Shown: piece by piece, positions 34,303-42,307 of the stretch
Position numbering within the stretch: the stretch's first letter is position 1
Layout of the letters: every line of letters begins with the position of its first letter
Assembly (NCBI GenBank): GCA_000690595.2
Contig: JHUT02000002.1
Coordinates: forward strand, 334,878 to 398,877
Origin: Natrinema mahii
GTDB taxonomy: Archaea; Halobacteriota; Halobacteria; Halobacteriales; Natrialbaceae
DNA length: 64,000 nucleotides
Direction: 5' to 3'
The notes under the pieces: model-generated
What the model was told of the DNA's origin: nothing
The model's database searches: none
What the model saw: only the letters and a program-made list of their open reading frames with translations
Program-made: the position numbers and the translations under genes

Positions 34303-35049
34303 ATGAGTAACTCAGCCTCGAGCGGATCCGCGGCCGCCGTTCGCGACGATCGCTTCGCCGCCCTCGCCGACGCCCGTCGACGGACCGTCCGCCGACTTGT
34401 CGACGAGCGATCCCCGGACGGAATCGGGAAAGACGATCTTGCGCACGAGTTCGCGGCGGTAACAGAGGATAAACGCCCCGTCGACGTCTCGGCCGACGAT
34501 CACCGGCGGGCGCTCGTCGAACTCCACCACAAGCTGCTCCCGCGGCTGACCGATGCGGGACTGCTCGAGGCGGCCGACGACGTCGTTCGGGTCCCCGACG
34601 AGCAGTCGCTGGACGACGCCGTACTCATCGAGGCGCTCTCGGGGTCGAACCGCGACGCCGAGGCGGCCGAACTCGACGCCCTCTTCGAGGCCCTCGCGGA
34701 CGAACGCAGGCGGCGGGCCCTCGCGGTACTCGCCGATCGGCACCACCCCCTCACGACGGCGACGCTCGCTCGCGCCGTGGCGGCCGCGGAAGCCGACGCG
34801 GCCGGGCGCGAGGTTTCACAGGACCGCGTCGACGAGGTCCGCGCCGCCCTCGTTCACGTCCACCTGCCGCTGTTGCACGAGGCCACGCTGATCGGCTACG
34901 ACGACGAGTCGAGTCGGGTCTCCTACGAGGGCCACCCGCGAGTTCGCATCGACTGGATTCGCTCCGCCGGCGGGGCGCCGACGATTGCGACCGCCGGCGC
35001 CGACACCCGCGCGGCCCCGAACGCCCTCCGTCCGCCGTTCCCGCTCTAA
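34303..35049 (+). CDS. Protein with two tandem haloarchaeal winged-helix domains (DUF7344 type)
   Basis: A 248-aa protein built of two similar halves. Copy 1 (about residues 15-95): DDRFAALADARRRTVRRLVDERS...DDLAHEFAAV...DHRRALVELHHKLLPRLTDAGLL. Copy 2 (about 125-215): LDALFEALADERRRRALAVLADRHHPLTTATLARAV...VDEVRAALVHVHLPLLHEATLIGYDDESSRVSYEG. Each half has the helix-turn-helix and the LHH-LLP-L--AGL-type end seen in many haloarchaeal regulators. It probably binds DNA as a pseudo-dimer; the palindromes upstream suggest self-control. Confidence 0.8.
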   Translation: MSNSASSGSAAAVRDDRFAALADARRRTVRRLVDERSPDGIGKDDLAHEFAAVTEDKRPVDVSADDHRRALVELHHKLLPRLTDAGLLEAADDVVRVPDEQSLDDAVLIEALSGSNRDAEAAELDALFEALADERRRRALAVLADRHHPLTTATLARAVAAAEADAAGREVSQDRVDEVRAALVHVHLPLLHEATLIGYDDESSRVSYEGHPRVRIDWIRSAGGAPTIATAGADTRAAPNALRPPFPL

Positions 35050-35189
35050 TAGTGTCCGATCGCGTCCGCCGATCCCCCGCGCTTCTCCCGGTCTGACCGT
35101 CCCTCGCGCTCGTCGAACCCGATCCGAGAGCGGCCGCTCCGTCGGCCGAGACGACAACACTTACCGGGTCGCTGCCCGCACCCTCGAGT

Positions 35190-36023
35190 ATGATCGAGAG
35201 CGACTGGGACGACTGGCTCGTTCGCGACGTCGCGGACGCCGACCCCGACGGCGTGGCGATCTGGTATCTCGGCTGTAACGGCTTCGTCCTGAAAGGCAGC
35301 GAGGGAACGACGGTCTTCATCGATCCCTATCTCGGCCTTGGCGACCCGCCGCGGACGATCCGGATGATTCCGGTCCCGTTCGACCCCGCGGACGTCGCGG
35401 CCGCCGACGCCGTCCTCGCGACCCACGAACACACGGATCACGTCCACGGCCCGAGTCAGGCCCCGATCCTCGAGACCACGGGCGCGACCTTCTACGGGCC
35501 CGACGACAGCGTCGCCGTCGCCCGCGAGGAGGAGGCCTGGACGGACGACTGGGACGTTTCGGACGAGCAACTGACCGAAGTCGCCGAGGGCGACACGCTC
35601 GAGATCGGCGAGTTCACGGTCCACGTCGAGGTGGCAAACGACCCCGATGCGACCCATCCCGTGAGCTACGTGATCGACCACGACGCGGGCACCTTCTTCC
35701 ACGGCGGCGATACGAAACCCACCGACGAGTTCGAGCGCCTCGGCGACGAGTACGACATCGACCTCGCGGCGCTCGCCTTCGGCACCGTCGGGCAGATCCC
35801 CGACAAGCAGACCCGCGAGCCGAAACGGACCCGCTGGTACAACGACGAGAACCAGCTCATCGAGTGCGCCGCCGCGATCGACGCCGACCGGCTGCTCCCC
35901 AGCCACTGGGACATGTGGAAGGGGTTGACCGCCGACCCGACGGCGCTTTCCCACCACGCGCGAAGCTTCGACTCTCCTGAGGACCTCGAGATCGTCGAGA
36001 TCGGCGACCGCGTCGACCTCTGA
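35190..36023 (+). CDS. MBL-fold metal-dependent hydrolase (UlaG-like)
   Basis: A 277-aa metallo-beta-lactamase-fold enzyme. The metal motif HxHxDH is at 79-84 (ATHEHTDHVHG), with further ligands likely in FFHGGDTKPTDEF (histidine/aspartate) and in LLPSHWDMWKG near the C-terminus. The sequence order WYLGCNGFVLKGSEGTTVFIDPYLGLG is typical of UlaG-type ascorbate-6-phosphate lactonases, but haloarchaea are not known for that pathway, so the substrate is open. The gene stands alone. Confidence 0.85.
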   Translation: MIESDWDDWLVRDVADADPDGVAIWYLGCNGFVLKGSEGTTVFIDPYLGLGDPPRTIRMIPVPFDPADVAAADAVLATHEHTDHVHGPSQAPILETTGATFYGPDDSVAVAREEEAWTDDWDVSDEQLTEVAEGDTLEIGEFTVHVEVANDPDATHPVSYVIDHDAGTFFHGGDTKPTDEFERLGDEYDIDLAALAFGTVGQIPDKQTREPKRTRWYNDENQLIECAAAIDADRLLPSHWDMWKGLTADPTALSHHARSFDSPEDLEIVEIGDRVDL

Positions 36024-36140
36024 GACGGTTTGCCGTAACGATATACCGGTGCGACCGCAGGCCGTATCGCGGTCGCACTGGAAGCGACTGACAGCAGACC
36101 GTATGAGCCGGCGGAACCGACCGTCGGACCGTCCGCACGT

Positions 36141-36151
36141 TTTATAATAAT
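36141..36151 (+). promoter_or_regulatory. Strong TATA box of the acidic coiled-coil gene
   Basis: TTTTATAATAA lies about 28 nt before the ATG at 36174. This is one of the best TATA matches in the window and suggests high leaderless expression. Confidence 0.65.
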
Positions 36152-36173
36152 GGTATTGTAACGTTGGTCCCAT

Positions 36174-38270
36174 ATGAGTAGCACCGCCGATACGGACGAC
36201 GTGATCGAGGTCAGTGCCGACGGGATAACCGTCCGGAAGACGTTCGCAGCGGACGAGTTCCCCGTCCCCGCGATCCGGTTCGAGATCGAATCGGACCGCG
36301 ACGAGTCGGTCACGTTCCAACTCTCCGAGGACATCCCCGAATCGTTCCCGATGGACAAGGTCGGGTTCCATCCCGACTACCACAGCGACGAGTGGACCGC
36401 CTATCAGGACCACCACGTCGAGTTCACGACCACCCTCGAGCCCGACGAGACGCTCCTGACTGTCTACGGTATCCAGCTCGAGGACGAGAGTCGCGCGACG
36501 GCGTTTCTCGGGGAGCCCGCGATCGCCGATCTCAGTGCCCGCGACGACGACGCCGACACGGCCGACGAGGTCGACGACGAGGTCATCGGCAATATCGTCT
36601 CTGAAGACCGCAATCAGGCCGTCAAGGACATGATCTCCGGCGAGTCCGACTCGGTACCGGGACTCGAGGACGAAGACGAGACGGCGACCGAAACCGACGC
36701 CGAATCCGACGACGAGGGGCCGGCCGACGACTCGCCGGGGCTGGACCTCGACCTCGAGAACGTCGATCCCGAGCCGGACACGGCCGACGCGGACGACGAC
36801 GAGGACGAGACGGAAGAGACGCCGGATATCGATCTCGGTTTCGACGACGAGGAGTTCCCCGACCCGGACGAGGGCACGACTGCGGACGACGACACCGGCC
36901 TCTCGCTCGGGGCCGACGAGGACGACGGGATCGGACTCGACGACGAGCCCGAGATCGACATCGGGGCGGACGAAGCCGACGCGGCCGCGGACGAACCCAG
37001 CGTCGACCTCGATCTCGGCGACGAGACCGACGAATCGAGCACCGAGACCGACACCGCGACTGAAGCGGCTGTCGACGACGAGCCCGAAATCGAACTCGAC
37101 ATCGATGACGACGTCGACGACGCGGCCGACGAGGATGCCGACGACGGACCCGCCATCGAGCTGTCGGAGGACGATGCCGAGCCCGACGTTGCGACCGAGG
37201 CCGACGAGCCGTCCGATGACGACATCGACGCGGCCACGGCGGACGCCGAGGAAGCCGACGACGCGCTCGAGGCGGAGGCGGCGGAATCCGATGCGGAACC
37301 GGACATCGACGCGGCCGACGACGAACCCGTTCCCGAACCCGACGCCGAAGCGACCGACGACACCGACCCCGAGTCGGACACGGAGCAGGAGTCGGACGGA
37401 GAAGCCGAGCCCGACGCGCAGCCGGCCGCCGAATCCGAGCCCGAGGTCGAATCCGAATCGGCAGCCGACGAGCCCGACGTGACGGCCGAAACCGAAGACG
37501 AGCCGCCGGTCGAAGACGCCGCTGCGACGGCCGACGCGGCCCCGAACCCGGCGCCGGAGTTCACCGGCTCCGTCGCCACTCGACTCGCGACCGAGATCCG
37601 CGAGGGCAGCGTCGACGACGACGACCTCGAGGCGATCCGGGCCGAACTCGACATCGAGCCTACCGGTGCCGAAATCGCGAAGATCGACCACCTCCAGTCC
37701 CGCGTCGAGAACGTGGCCGCCTACACCGACGCCCTCGAGACGTTCCTCGAGGAGAACGGGACGGGGGCACAGCTCATCGAGGACCTCCAGTCCGATCTCG
37801 AAGCGCTGGAAGACGAGATCGCGTCCGTCGACGACCGACTCGAGGGGACGACCACGCAGGTCGACGACGTCGCCGCGGACGTCGACGATCTCAGCGACTG
37901 GAACAGCGATCTCCAGTCGGAACTGACCGCCGTCGAGGACGATGTCGACGACCTCGAGGCCGGCCTCGCGGACGTGGAAGCCGACGTCGAGTCGGTCGAC
38001 GACGAGGTCGAGACGGTCGCGGACGATCTCGAAGCCATGGAAGCCGATGTCGACTCCGTCGAGGACGACGTGGAATCCATCGAAGACGATGTCGACGATC
38101 TTGAAGACGACGTCGACGAGGTCGAGGCTGACGTGGAGGCCGTCGAAGACGACGTCGAGGACCTCGAGGACGACATCGAGACGGTCGAGAGCGATCTCGA
38201 TGCGGTGCGCGCGGACGTGACCGACATTCAGGAGTGGCGCGACCAGCTCGGGTCGATGTTCTCGGACTGA
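36174..38270 (+). CDS. Very acidic protein with a long C-terminal coiled coil
   Basis: A 698-aa protein with three parts. Residues 1-125 are a compact domain (VIEVSADGITVRKTFAADEFPVPAIRFEIESDRDESVTFQLSEDIPESFPMDKVGFHPDYHSDEW) that I do not recognise. Residues about 126-455 are almost only Asp, Glu, Ala and Ser/Thr, probably disordered. Residues about 460-698 begin with a short helical region and end with fifteen unbroken heptads (587-691; repeats like VEDDVDD, LEDDVDE, VEADVEA) with hydrophobic residues at positions 1 and 5. No signal peptide or membrane segment. This looks like a filament-forming or scaffold protein; no function is known to me. Leaderless promoter. Confidence 0.8.
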   Translation: MSSTADTDDVIEVSADGITVRKTFAADEFPVPAIRFEIESDRDESVTFQLSEDIPESFPMDKVGFHPDYHSDEWTAYQDHHVEFTTTLEPDETLLTVYGIQLEDESRATAFLGEPAIADLSARDDDADTADEVDDEVIGNIVSEDRNQAVKDMISGESDSVPGLEDEDETATETDAESDDEGPADDSPGLDLDLENVDPEPDTADADDDEDETEETPDIDLGFDDEEFPDPDEGTTADDDTGLSLGADEDDGIGLDDEPEIDIGADEADAAADEPSVDLDLGDETDESSTETDTATEAAVDDEPEIELDIDDDVDDAADEDADDGPAIELSEDDAEPDVATEADEPSDDDIDAATADAEEADDALEAEAAESDAEPDIDAADDEPVPEPDAEATDDTDPESDTEQESDGEAEPDAQPAAESEPEVESESAADEPDVTAETEDEPPVEDAAATADAAPNPAPEFTGSVATRLATEIREGSVDDDDLEAIRAELDIEPTGAEIAKIDHLQSRVENVAAYTDALETFLEENGTGAQLIEDLQSDLEALEDEIASVDDRLEGTTTQVDDVAADVDDLSDWNSDLQSELTAVEDDVDDLEAGLADVEADVESVDDEVETVADDLEAMEADVDSVEDDVESIEDDVDDLEDDVDEVEADVEAVEDDVEDLEDDIETVESDLDAVRADVTDIQEWRDQLGSMFSD

Positions 38271-38327
38271 CGGCGTCTCGCCTCGGAAACACAACTCGTT
38301 TATCCGTCGCCGGTCGACAGTCGCTCG

Positions 38328-39254
38328 ATGGGCGAGACGATACCGATCGCTGTGCCGCGAAAGGGACGACCGCTCGAGTCGGTACTCGACCGGCTGGCCG
38401 ACCGGCTCGGCGTCCCCGACCTCGCGGACGATATCACGTCGACGCTTCGCCACGAAAAGGCGCTCACGAAGGGGACGATCGACCCCGACGAAGCGGACGT
38501 CTACCATCGTCTCGCCGCCTACAGCACCGTCGACGATCCGACCGCGCCCGAGTACACGCTCTTGCGTGACGACCGCGCCGGCAAGCCCCGGCGGATCGTC
38601 TTCGACAGCGTCACGATCCCGTTGACCGATGTCGAGGGCGCACCCGACGGCGCGGCGATCCAGCTCGTGGGTCGCGAGGAACCGTTCCGATCGCTCCGGA
38701 CGCACGAGTTCGCCCTCGGGTTCGACAGCGCCGATCTGGTCCTCGAGGAAGTCGTCGAACTCCGCCCGGAGCCGCTGAACCGGATCGCCGACATCAACGC
38801 TCGGATCAACCCCTCGGATACCGACGTGCAGGTCGTCACCGGAATGGGCGATACCGTCTATCACACGTTGCTTGCGACACCCGAGGTTGCGCCCTCTTCG
38901 GGATCGCTCGATCGCGAGTTCCTCGAGGCGTACGAGGGGCCGCTCTGTATCGAGCCTAGATACGAACGGCTCGTCCAGGCAGTGCTTGGAACCCGGGCGC
39001 TCGAGGGCATCGAGTTTCGCTACCCCGAGGAGGGCCGCGAGGAGGAGGCGGCGATCGCGGAGACGGGCCTCGGCGTCTACCTGACCGTGACCGGCTCGAC
39101 CGCACGCGATCACGGCCTCCTGCTCGGCGAGCAACTGTTCCCCAGCGAAACCGTGTTGCTCGAGAACACCGCGGAGACGACCGAAACGGTCGAATTCGTC
39201 CGGTCACTGTTGGACGGCGCCGACCTCGAGACCGAGCTCGCAGTCGGTCAGTAG
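38328..39254 (+). CDS. HisG-fold (ATP phosphoribosyltransferase-like) protein
   Basis: A 308-aa protein. The beginning (IPIAVPRKGRPLESVLDRLADRLGV) and later ALGFDSADLVLEEVVEL and the C-terminal small regulatory-type domain (YVTVTGSTARDHGLLLGEQLFPSETVLLENTAETTETVEFV) resemble HisG or periplasmic-binding-type phosphoribosyltransferases, but the ligand loop (E-G-T/S-G...) of HisG is not obvious. It might bind a nucleotide rather than catalyse the histidine step. GTTTATCCG at about 38298 gives its leaderless promoter. It follows the coiled-coil gene by 57 nt, so a functional link is possible. Confidence 0.5.
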   Translation: MGETIPIAVPRKGRPLESVLDRLADRLGVPDLADDITSTLRHEKALTKGTIDPDEADVYHRLAAYSTVDDPTAPEYTLLRDDRAGKPRRIVFDSVTIPLTDVEGAPDGAAIQLVGREEPFRSLRTHEFALGFDSADLVLEEVVELRPEPLNRIADINARINPSDTDVQVVTGMGDTVYHTLLATPEVAPSSGSLDREFLEAYEGPLCIEPRYERLVQAVLGTRALEGIEFRYPEEGREEEAAIAETGLGVYLTVTGSTARDHGLLLGEQLFPSETVLLENTAETTETVEFVRSLLDGADLETELAVGQ

Positions 39255-39412
39255 CGTCCGGGGAGGGTGCCGCCCGGTCGCCTCGTTCAGCATCGGTCCA
39301 AGAGAGCCGTCTCGCGTTCAGCGTGGGCCAGCAAAGCGATAGATCCGGTCCGTTTGTCTTTTCGAACAGATACCGTCAATAATTATACACGCCCAACCGA
39401 AGGGGCGTCGTA

Positions 39413-40627
39413 ATGGTCCCCTCTAGACGTCGGGTTCTCGAAGCGGCCGGACTCACGGTCGTCGGTTCGATCGTCGCGTTCGGTACCAGCGGCAGGGAGT
39501 CCGATTCGGCGGCCGCTGTCGAGTGGCCGATGAACCGGTACGATTCCGCCGGAACCGGACACAATCCCGCTGCAGTCGGACCGAAAGACGGTGTCGAGGT
39601 CGGATGGGAACACGACACGACCGACTGGTTTCGCGGGACGGCCCCGCCGATTCGTCGGGACGATACGATATACGCCGCGGGGAACGGCCTGCTCGCGCTG
39701 GACACCGACACGGGAGCCCGGCGGTTCGGCGGGCCCGGTCCGTATCAGTCGAGTCTCGCCCGTGCCCGAACGTCGGTCTACGACACCGATACGCTCGCGG
39801 TGACCGCACCCTCCGGCGTCTTCGGGGTGAACGCCGGAGGTGGCCTAGACGTTCCGTTGCTGAACCGATCGGTCGGCACCGAGCGATGGGCGGGGCCGCA
39901 GTCGCCCGGTCCTGGCTTCTTCGGTCCCGCCGATCCGGCAACCCCGGTCGCCGCCGACGGGACGATCTACACCCCGATCCCCGGAACGAATTCGATCGCG
40001 GCGCTCGACCCGGACGACGGCCAGGTTCTGTGGCGCAACACTCATCACGAAGACGACAAGGTGAGCGCCGCGTTCAACAGGCCCGCCGTAATGGATGGGC
40101 TCGTCTTCGTGACGAACTGGCCCTGGCAGGTGACCGCTTACGACGCCGAAACGGAAGCAACGCGCTGGCAGCGAAAACTCGACGAACAAACGGTTCTCGC
40201 ACCCGTAGCGACCGATGCGGGAATCGTCGTCCCAACTCGCAACGATATCCAGTTGCTCGACGCGACCAGCGGGGATCGCCTGTGGAAGCGGACCCACGAC
40301 GGAAACATCACCGAGAGCGTACCGGCGGTGGCCGACGAGACCGTCTTCTTCGCCGACGAACAGGGGTCGATGCACGCATACGACCTCGAGACGGGTGAGC
40401 CGTTGTGGACAGCACCGTTCGACGGGAAGACATCGCCGGTCGTAGCTGACGGCGTCGTGTACGCGGTCCAGTCGGGGTTTTCGCTGGTCGCCATCGACGC
40501 CGCCTCCGGCGAGCAGCGGTTCGAGTACCAGCCGTCGCAAGTTCCGCTTTCGACCCCGATCGTCGGTGACGGCGTTCTCTACGCTGCCAATCGGAAGCGA
40601 GTCATCGCCTTGGAGGAAGCGACATGA
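39413..40627 (+). CDS. Secreted PQQ-type beta-propeller protein
   Basis: A 404-aa protein with a Tat-like signal (PSRRRVLEAAGLTVVGSIVAFGTSG) and then about seven propeller blades, each with the tryptophan-docking pattern A-D---G---W, e.g. LLALDTDTGARRF, IAALDPDDGQVLWRN, VTAYDAETEATRWQR, IQLLDATSGDRLWKR, MHAYDLETGEPLWTA, LVAIDAASGEQRFEY. Related to BamB/PQQ-dehydrogenase propellers; without catalytic features a binding role is likelier. It overlaps the start of the next membrane gene (ATGA), so the pair is coupled. Confidence 0.9.
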   Translation: MVPSRRRVLEAAGLTVVGSIVAFGTSGRESDSAAAVEWPMNRYDSAGTGHNPAAVGPKDGVEVGWEHDTTDWFRGTAPPIRRDDTIYAAGNGLLALDTDTGARRFGGPGPYQSSLARARTSVYDTDTLAVTAPSGVFGVNAGGGLDVPLLNRSVGTERWAGPQSPGPGFFGPADPATPVAADGTIYTPIPGTNSIAALDPDDGQVLWRNTHHEDDKVSAAFNRPAVMDGLVFVTNWPWQVTAYDAETEATRWQRKLDEQTVLAPVATDAGIVVPTRNDIQLLDATSGDRLWKRTHDGNITESVPAVADETVFFADEQGSMHAYDLETGEPLWTAPFDGKTSPVVADGVVYAVQSGFSLVAIDAASGEQRFEYQPSQVPLSTPIVGDGVLYAANRKRVIALEEAT

Positions 40628-41430
40628 CTGTCGAACCGGGCGACGATCCGACCGCCGATCCCTCGGCGTCGACGAAACCACCCGGACTACGGGCCGGAGC
40701 CATCTTGCGAGCAACGATTGTCCGCATCCGCCGCGATCCGGTACTCGTCGTCCCGTACGCGGTCGCCGGCGTACTCGTCGCGCTCGCCGACTGGCTCCGT
40801 CAGTGGGACCCCCTTCCGGCAACGACGCCGGACTCGCTCGGACAGATGATCAGCGTCCAGTATTCGATCATCCCGCAAGGAACCCCCCGAACGATCAGAC
40901 GTATTGGTGCGTTCATCGACCTCCAGTCGCCGTATCTCGTCGGCGCTGTCGCCCTCGAATTGCTCGTCGTACTGGCGCTCGGTATCGCCGGCTGGGTGAC
41001 GATTACGCGCGCTCTGAACGCTGAACGGCGTCTCGATTCGCTCGCTCGGTATCTCGGACTCCTCTCGGTGATCTCGCTTCTCCCACAGCTGTTCGGGTCT
41101 CCATCCCTCGAGATCGGGAGTCTTCCCCTCGGCGCGCTAGCGATCGTCGTCGCTGCCCTCGTCGGAATCCACCTCTTTCTCTTCCCTGGCTTTTTGGTGG
41201 TCGGCCAGTCGCTCGCGACAGCGCTCGGCAAGAGCGTTCGGGAACCTCGAGGGCGTCGATGGCCCGTCCTCCTGCTTATCGTCCTGTTCGGATTCACGTC
41301 CTGGGCGCTCGCACAGGTTCCGGTTGCAGGCGGATTCCTGAGTACCGCCGTCGTCGCACCCGTACAAGCCGTCTCGATCGCCGTTCTGATCGGTAACGTG
41401 AGGAACGCGGTGACGGGATACGGCGACTGA
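40624..41430 (+). CDS. Multi-pass membrane protein coupled to the propeller protein
   Basis: A 268-aa protein with about five or six hydrophobic helices (e.g. VLVVPYAVAGVLVALADWL, YLVGAVALELLVVLALGIAGWVTI, LAIVVAALVGIHLFLFPGFLVVGQSL, VLLLIVLFGFTSWAL, FLSTAVVAPVQAVSIAVLIG). It resembles the loosely defined DUF4013-like or glycerophosphoryl-phosphodiester membrane-type families without a safe match. Because its ATG overlaps the stop of the exported propeller gene, it may anchor or export that protein. Confidence 0.7.
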   Translation: MTVEPGDDPTADPSASTKPPGLRAGAILRATIVRIRRDPVLVVPYAVAGVLVALADWLRQWDPLPATTPDSLGQMISVQYSIIPQGTPRTIRRIGAFIDLQSPYLVGAVALELLVVLALGIAGWVTITRALNAERRLDSLARYLGLLSVISLLPQLFGSPSLEIGSLPLGALAIVVAALVGIHLFLFPGFLVVGQSLATALGKSVREPRGRRWPVLLLIVLFGFTSWALAQVPVAGGFLSTAVVAPVQAVSIAVLIGNVRNAVTGYGD

Positions 41431-41459
41431 GTCACCAGAAGAGGTGACGAATTTCCGTT

Positions 41460-41996
41460 CTATATCGGCTGATTCGATCGAGGGAACAGCCAGTCGATGC
41501 TTGACGAACAGGTCGAAGACCAGCTCGATCCGCCCTCGTCGAACGTTATGCTGTGTTCCTGTTGTCGCGCAGGACACGTGTTGATGTCGGTCAGAACGTG
41601 CGTTCCGTTATCGTCGACATCTTTGGCGACGTAGACGGTAACGTTTCCGGGTGTCCAACCATCGATCGTCGTCGTCACTTCGTCGTCGGGTTCGACGGTG
41701 ATCTGCTGCGTCGGAACTCCGTCGTCGACTACCGTTACGTTCCGGAACCCCTCCGGCCAGACGAGTTGGGAGAGCGTCGCGAGCCGTCGATCGCCGTCCT
41801 CGGTAGTGACTGCGAAGTTCATGAGCAACGCCGTCTCCCTGTTCTCGACGGTGTATGCGGTCACTCGATACGTCGTGTTGTCATCGTTCTCGGCCGTCAG
41901 CGTCGGCGGTGCGTCGATCATCGCACCACCGGCCACGGAGAGTCCACTGAGGAGGACCAGGCCAGCAAGGAGGGCAATCGTCCGTCGGCGGGCCAT
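41460..41996 (-). CDS. Exported protein of unknown function
   Basis: A 178-aa protein with an N-terminal basic-hydrophobic signal (MARRRTIALLAGLVLLSGLSVAGGAMI). The mature part is a beta-rich domain (YRVTAYTVENRETALLMNFAVTTEDGDRRLATLSQLVWPEGFRNVTVVDDG...QQITVEPDDEVTTTIDGWTPGNVTVYVAKD), compatible with an immunoglobulin-like or arrestin-like sandwich. Two cysteines are near the C-terminus (NTCPARQ, SSTCSSS). Convergent with the membrane protein at 40624. Confidence 0.7.
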   Translation of the reverse strand: MARRRTIALLAGLVLLSGLSVAGGAMIDAPPTLTAENDDNTTYRVTAYTVENRETALLMNFAVTTEDGDRRLATLSQLVWPEGFRNVTVVDDGVPTQQITVEPDDEVTTTIDGWTPGNVTVYVAKDVDDNGTHVLTDINTCPARQQEHSITFDEGGSSWSSTCSSSIDWLFPRSNQPI

Positions 41997-42149
41997 ACCA
42001 GTTGTCGTGTTAGCGAGGCTGAAATAATCACCTCATTTTCGGCCGGGGTGACTCGAGTGTCGGAGACAGCTACTGAAGCAATGAGAGACGATCGGCCTTC
42101 TCGTGACCAAACCGCGGGGCACGATGGTCCCGCCGAGGGTAGCAAATCA

Positions 42150-42177
42150 GTATAGCGATATACAATTTATATGGCCG
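42150..42177 (+). repeat. AT-rich element, copy B (first copy at 16358-16385)
   Basis: GTATAGCGATATACAATTTA followed by TATGGCCGA, nearly identical to copy A. It ends 9 nt before the ATG of a tiny frame (42187). Confidence 0.6.
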
Positions 42178-42186
42178 ATTCGGACC

Positions 42187-42288
42187 ATGTTATTTGAGTA
42201 CTACAGTAGTTGTTATTCGCTGTTGGGCCTGGTCAAGTGCAAGGCTTGTGACGCCGAAATGCCGGGATCCAGCGATACGAGCGACTGA
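42187..42288 (+). CDS. Possible 33-aa small protein (CxxC)
   Basis: ATG-started frame MLFEYYSSCYSLLGLVKCKACDAEMPGSSDTSD (given here by its key features: aromatic N-terminus and CKAC). It directly follows the promoter-like repeat, but the spacing to the TATA core is shorter than usual (about 18 nt), so expression is uncertain. Confidence 0.2.
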   Translation: MLFEYYSSCYSLLGLVKCKACDAEMPGSSDTSD

Positions 42289-42307
42289 GAACAGATTTGT
42301 CGATCAC

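Larger units (their letters stand above)
41997..42307. other. Gene-poor region next to the integrase
   Basis: Contains the promoter-like repeat at 42150-42177 (copy B) and a possible 33-codon frame (42187-42288) with a CKAC pair. No larger gene is believable. Confidence 0.5.

Noticed and set aside
35046-39134. 1362-codon minus-strand open frame
   Set aside because: Antisense to the MBL, acidic coiled-coil and HisG-like genes; repetitive V/D/R/L composition arises from the Asp-rich codons on the opposite strand.
16358-42177. Idea that the two AT-rich elements are att sites of an integrated element
   Set aside because: The 26 kb between them carries core genes (menD, hisF, rpoL, dph2, actin) that could not be a mobile element; a regulatory element is more likely.
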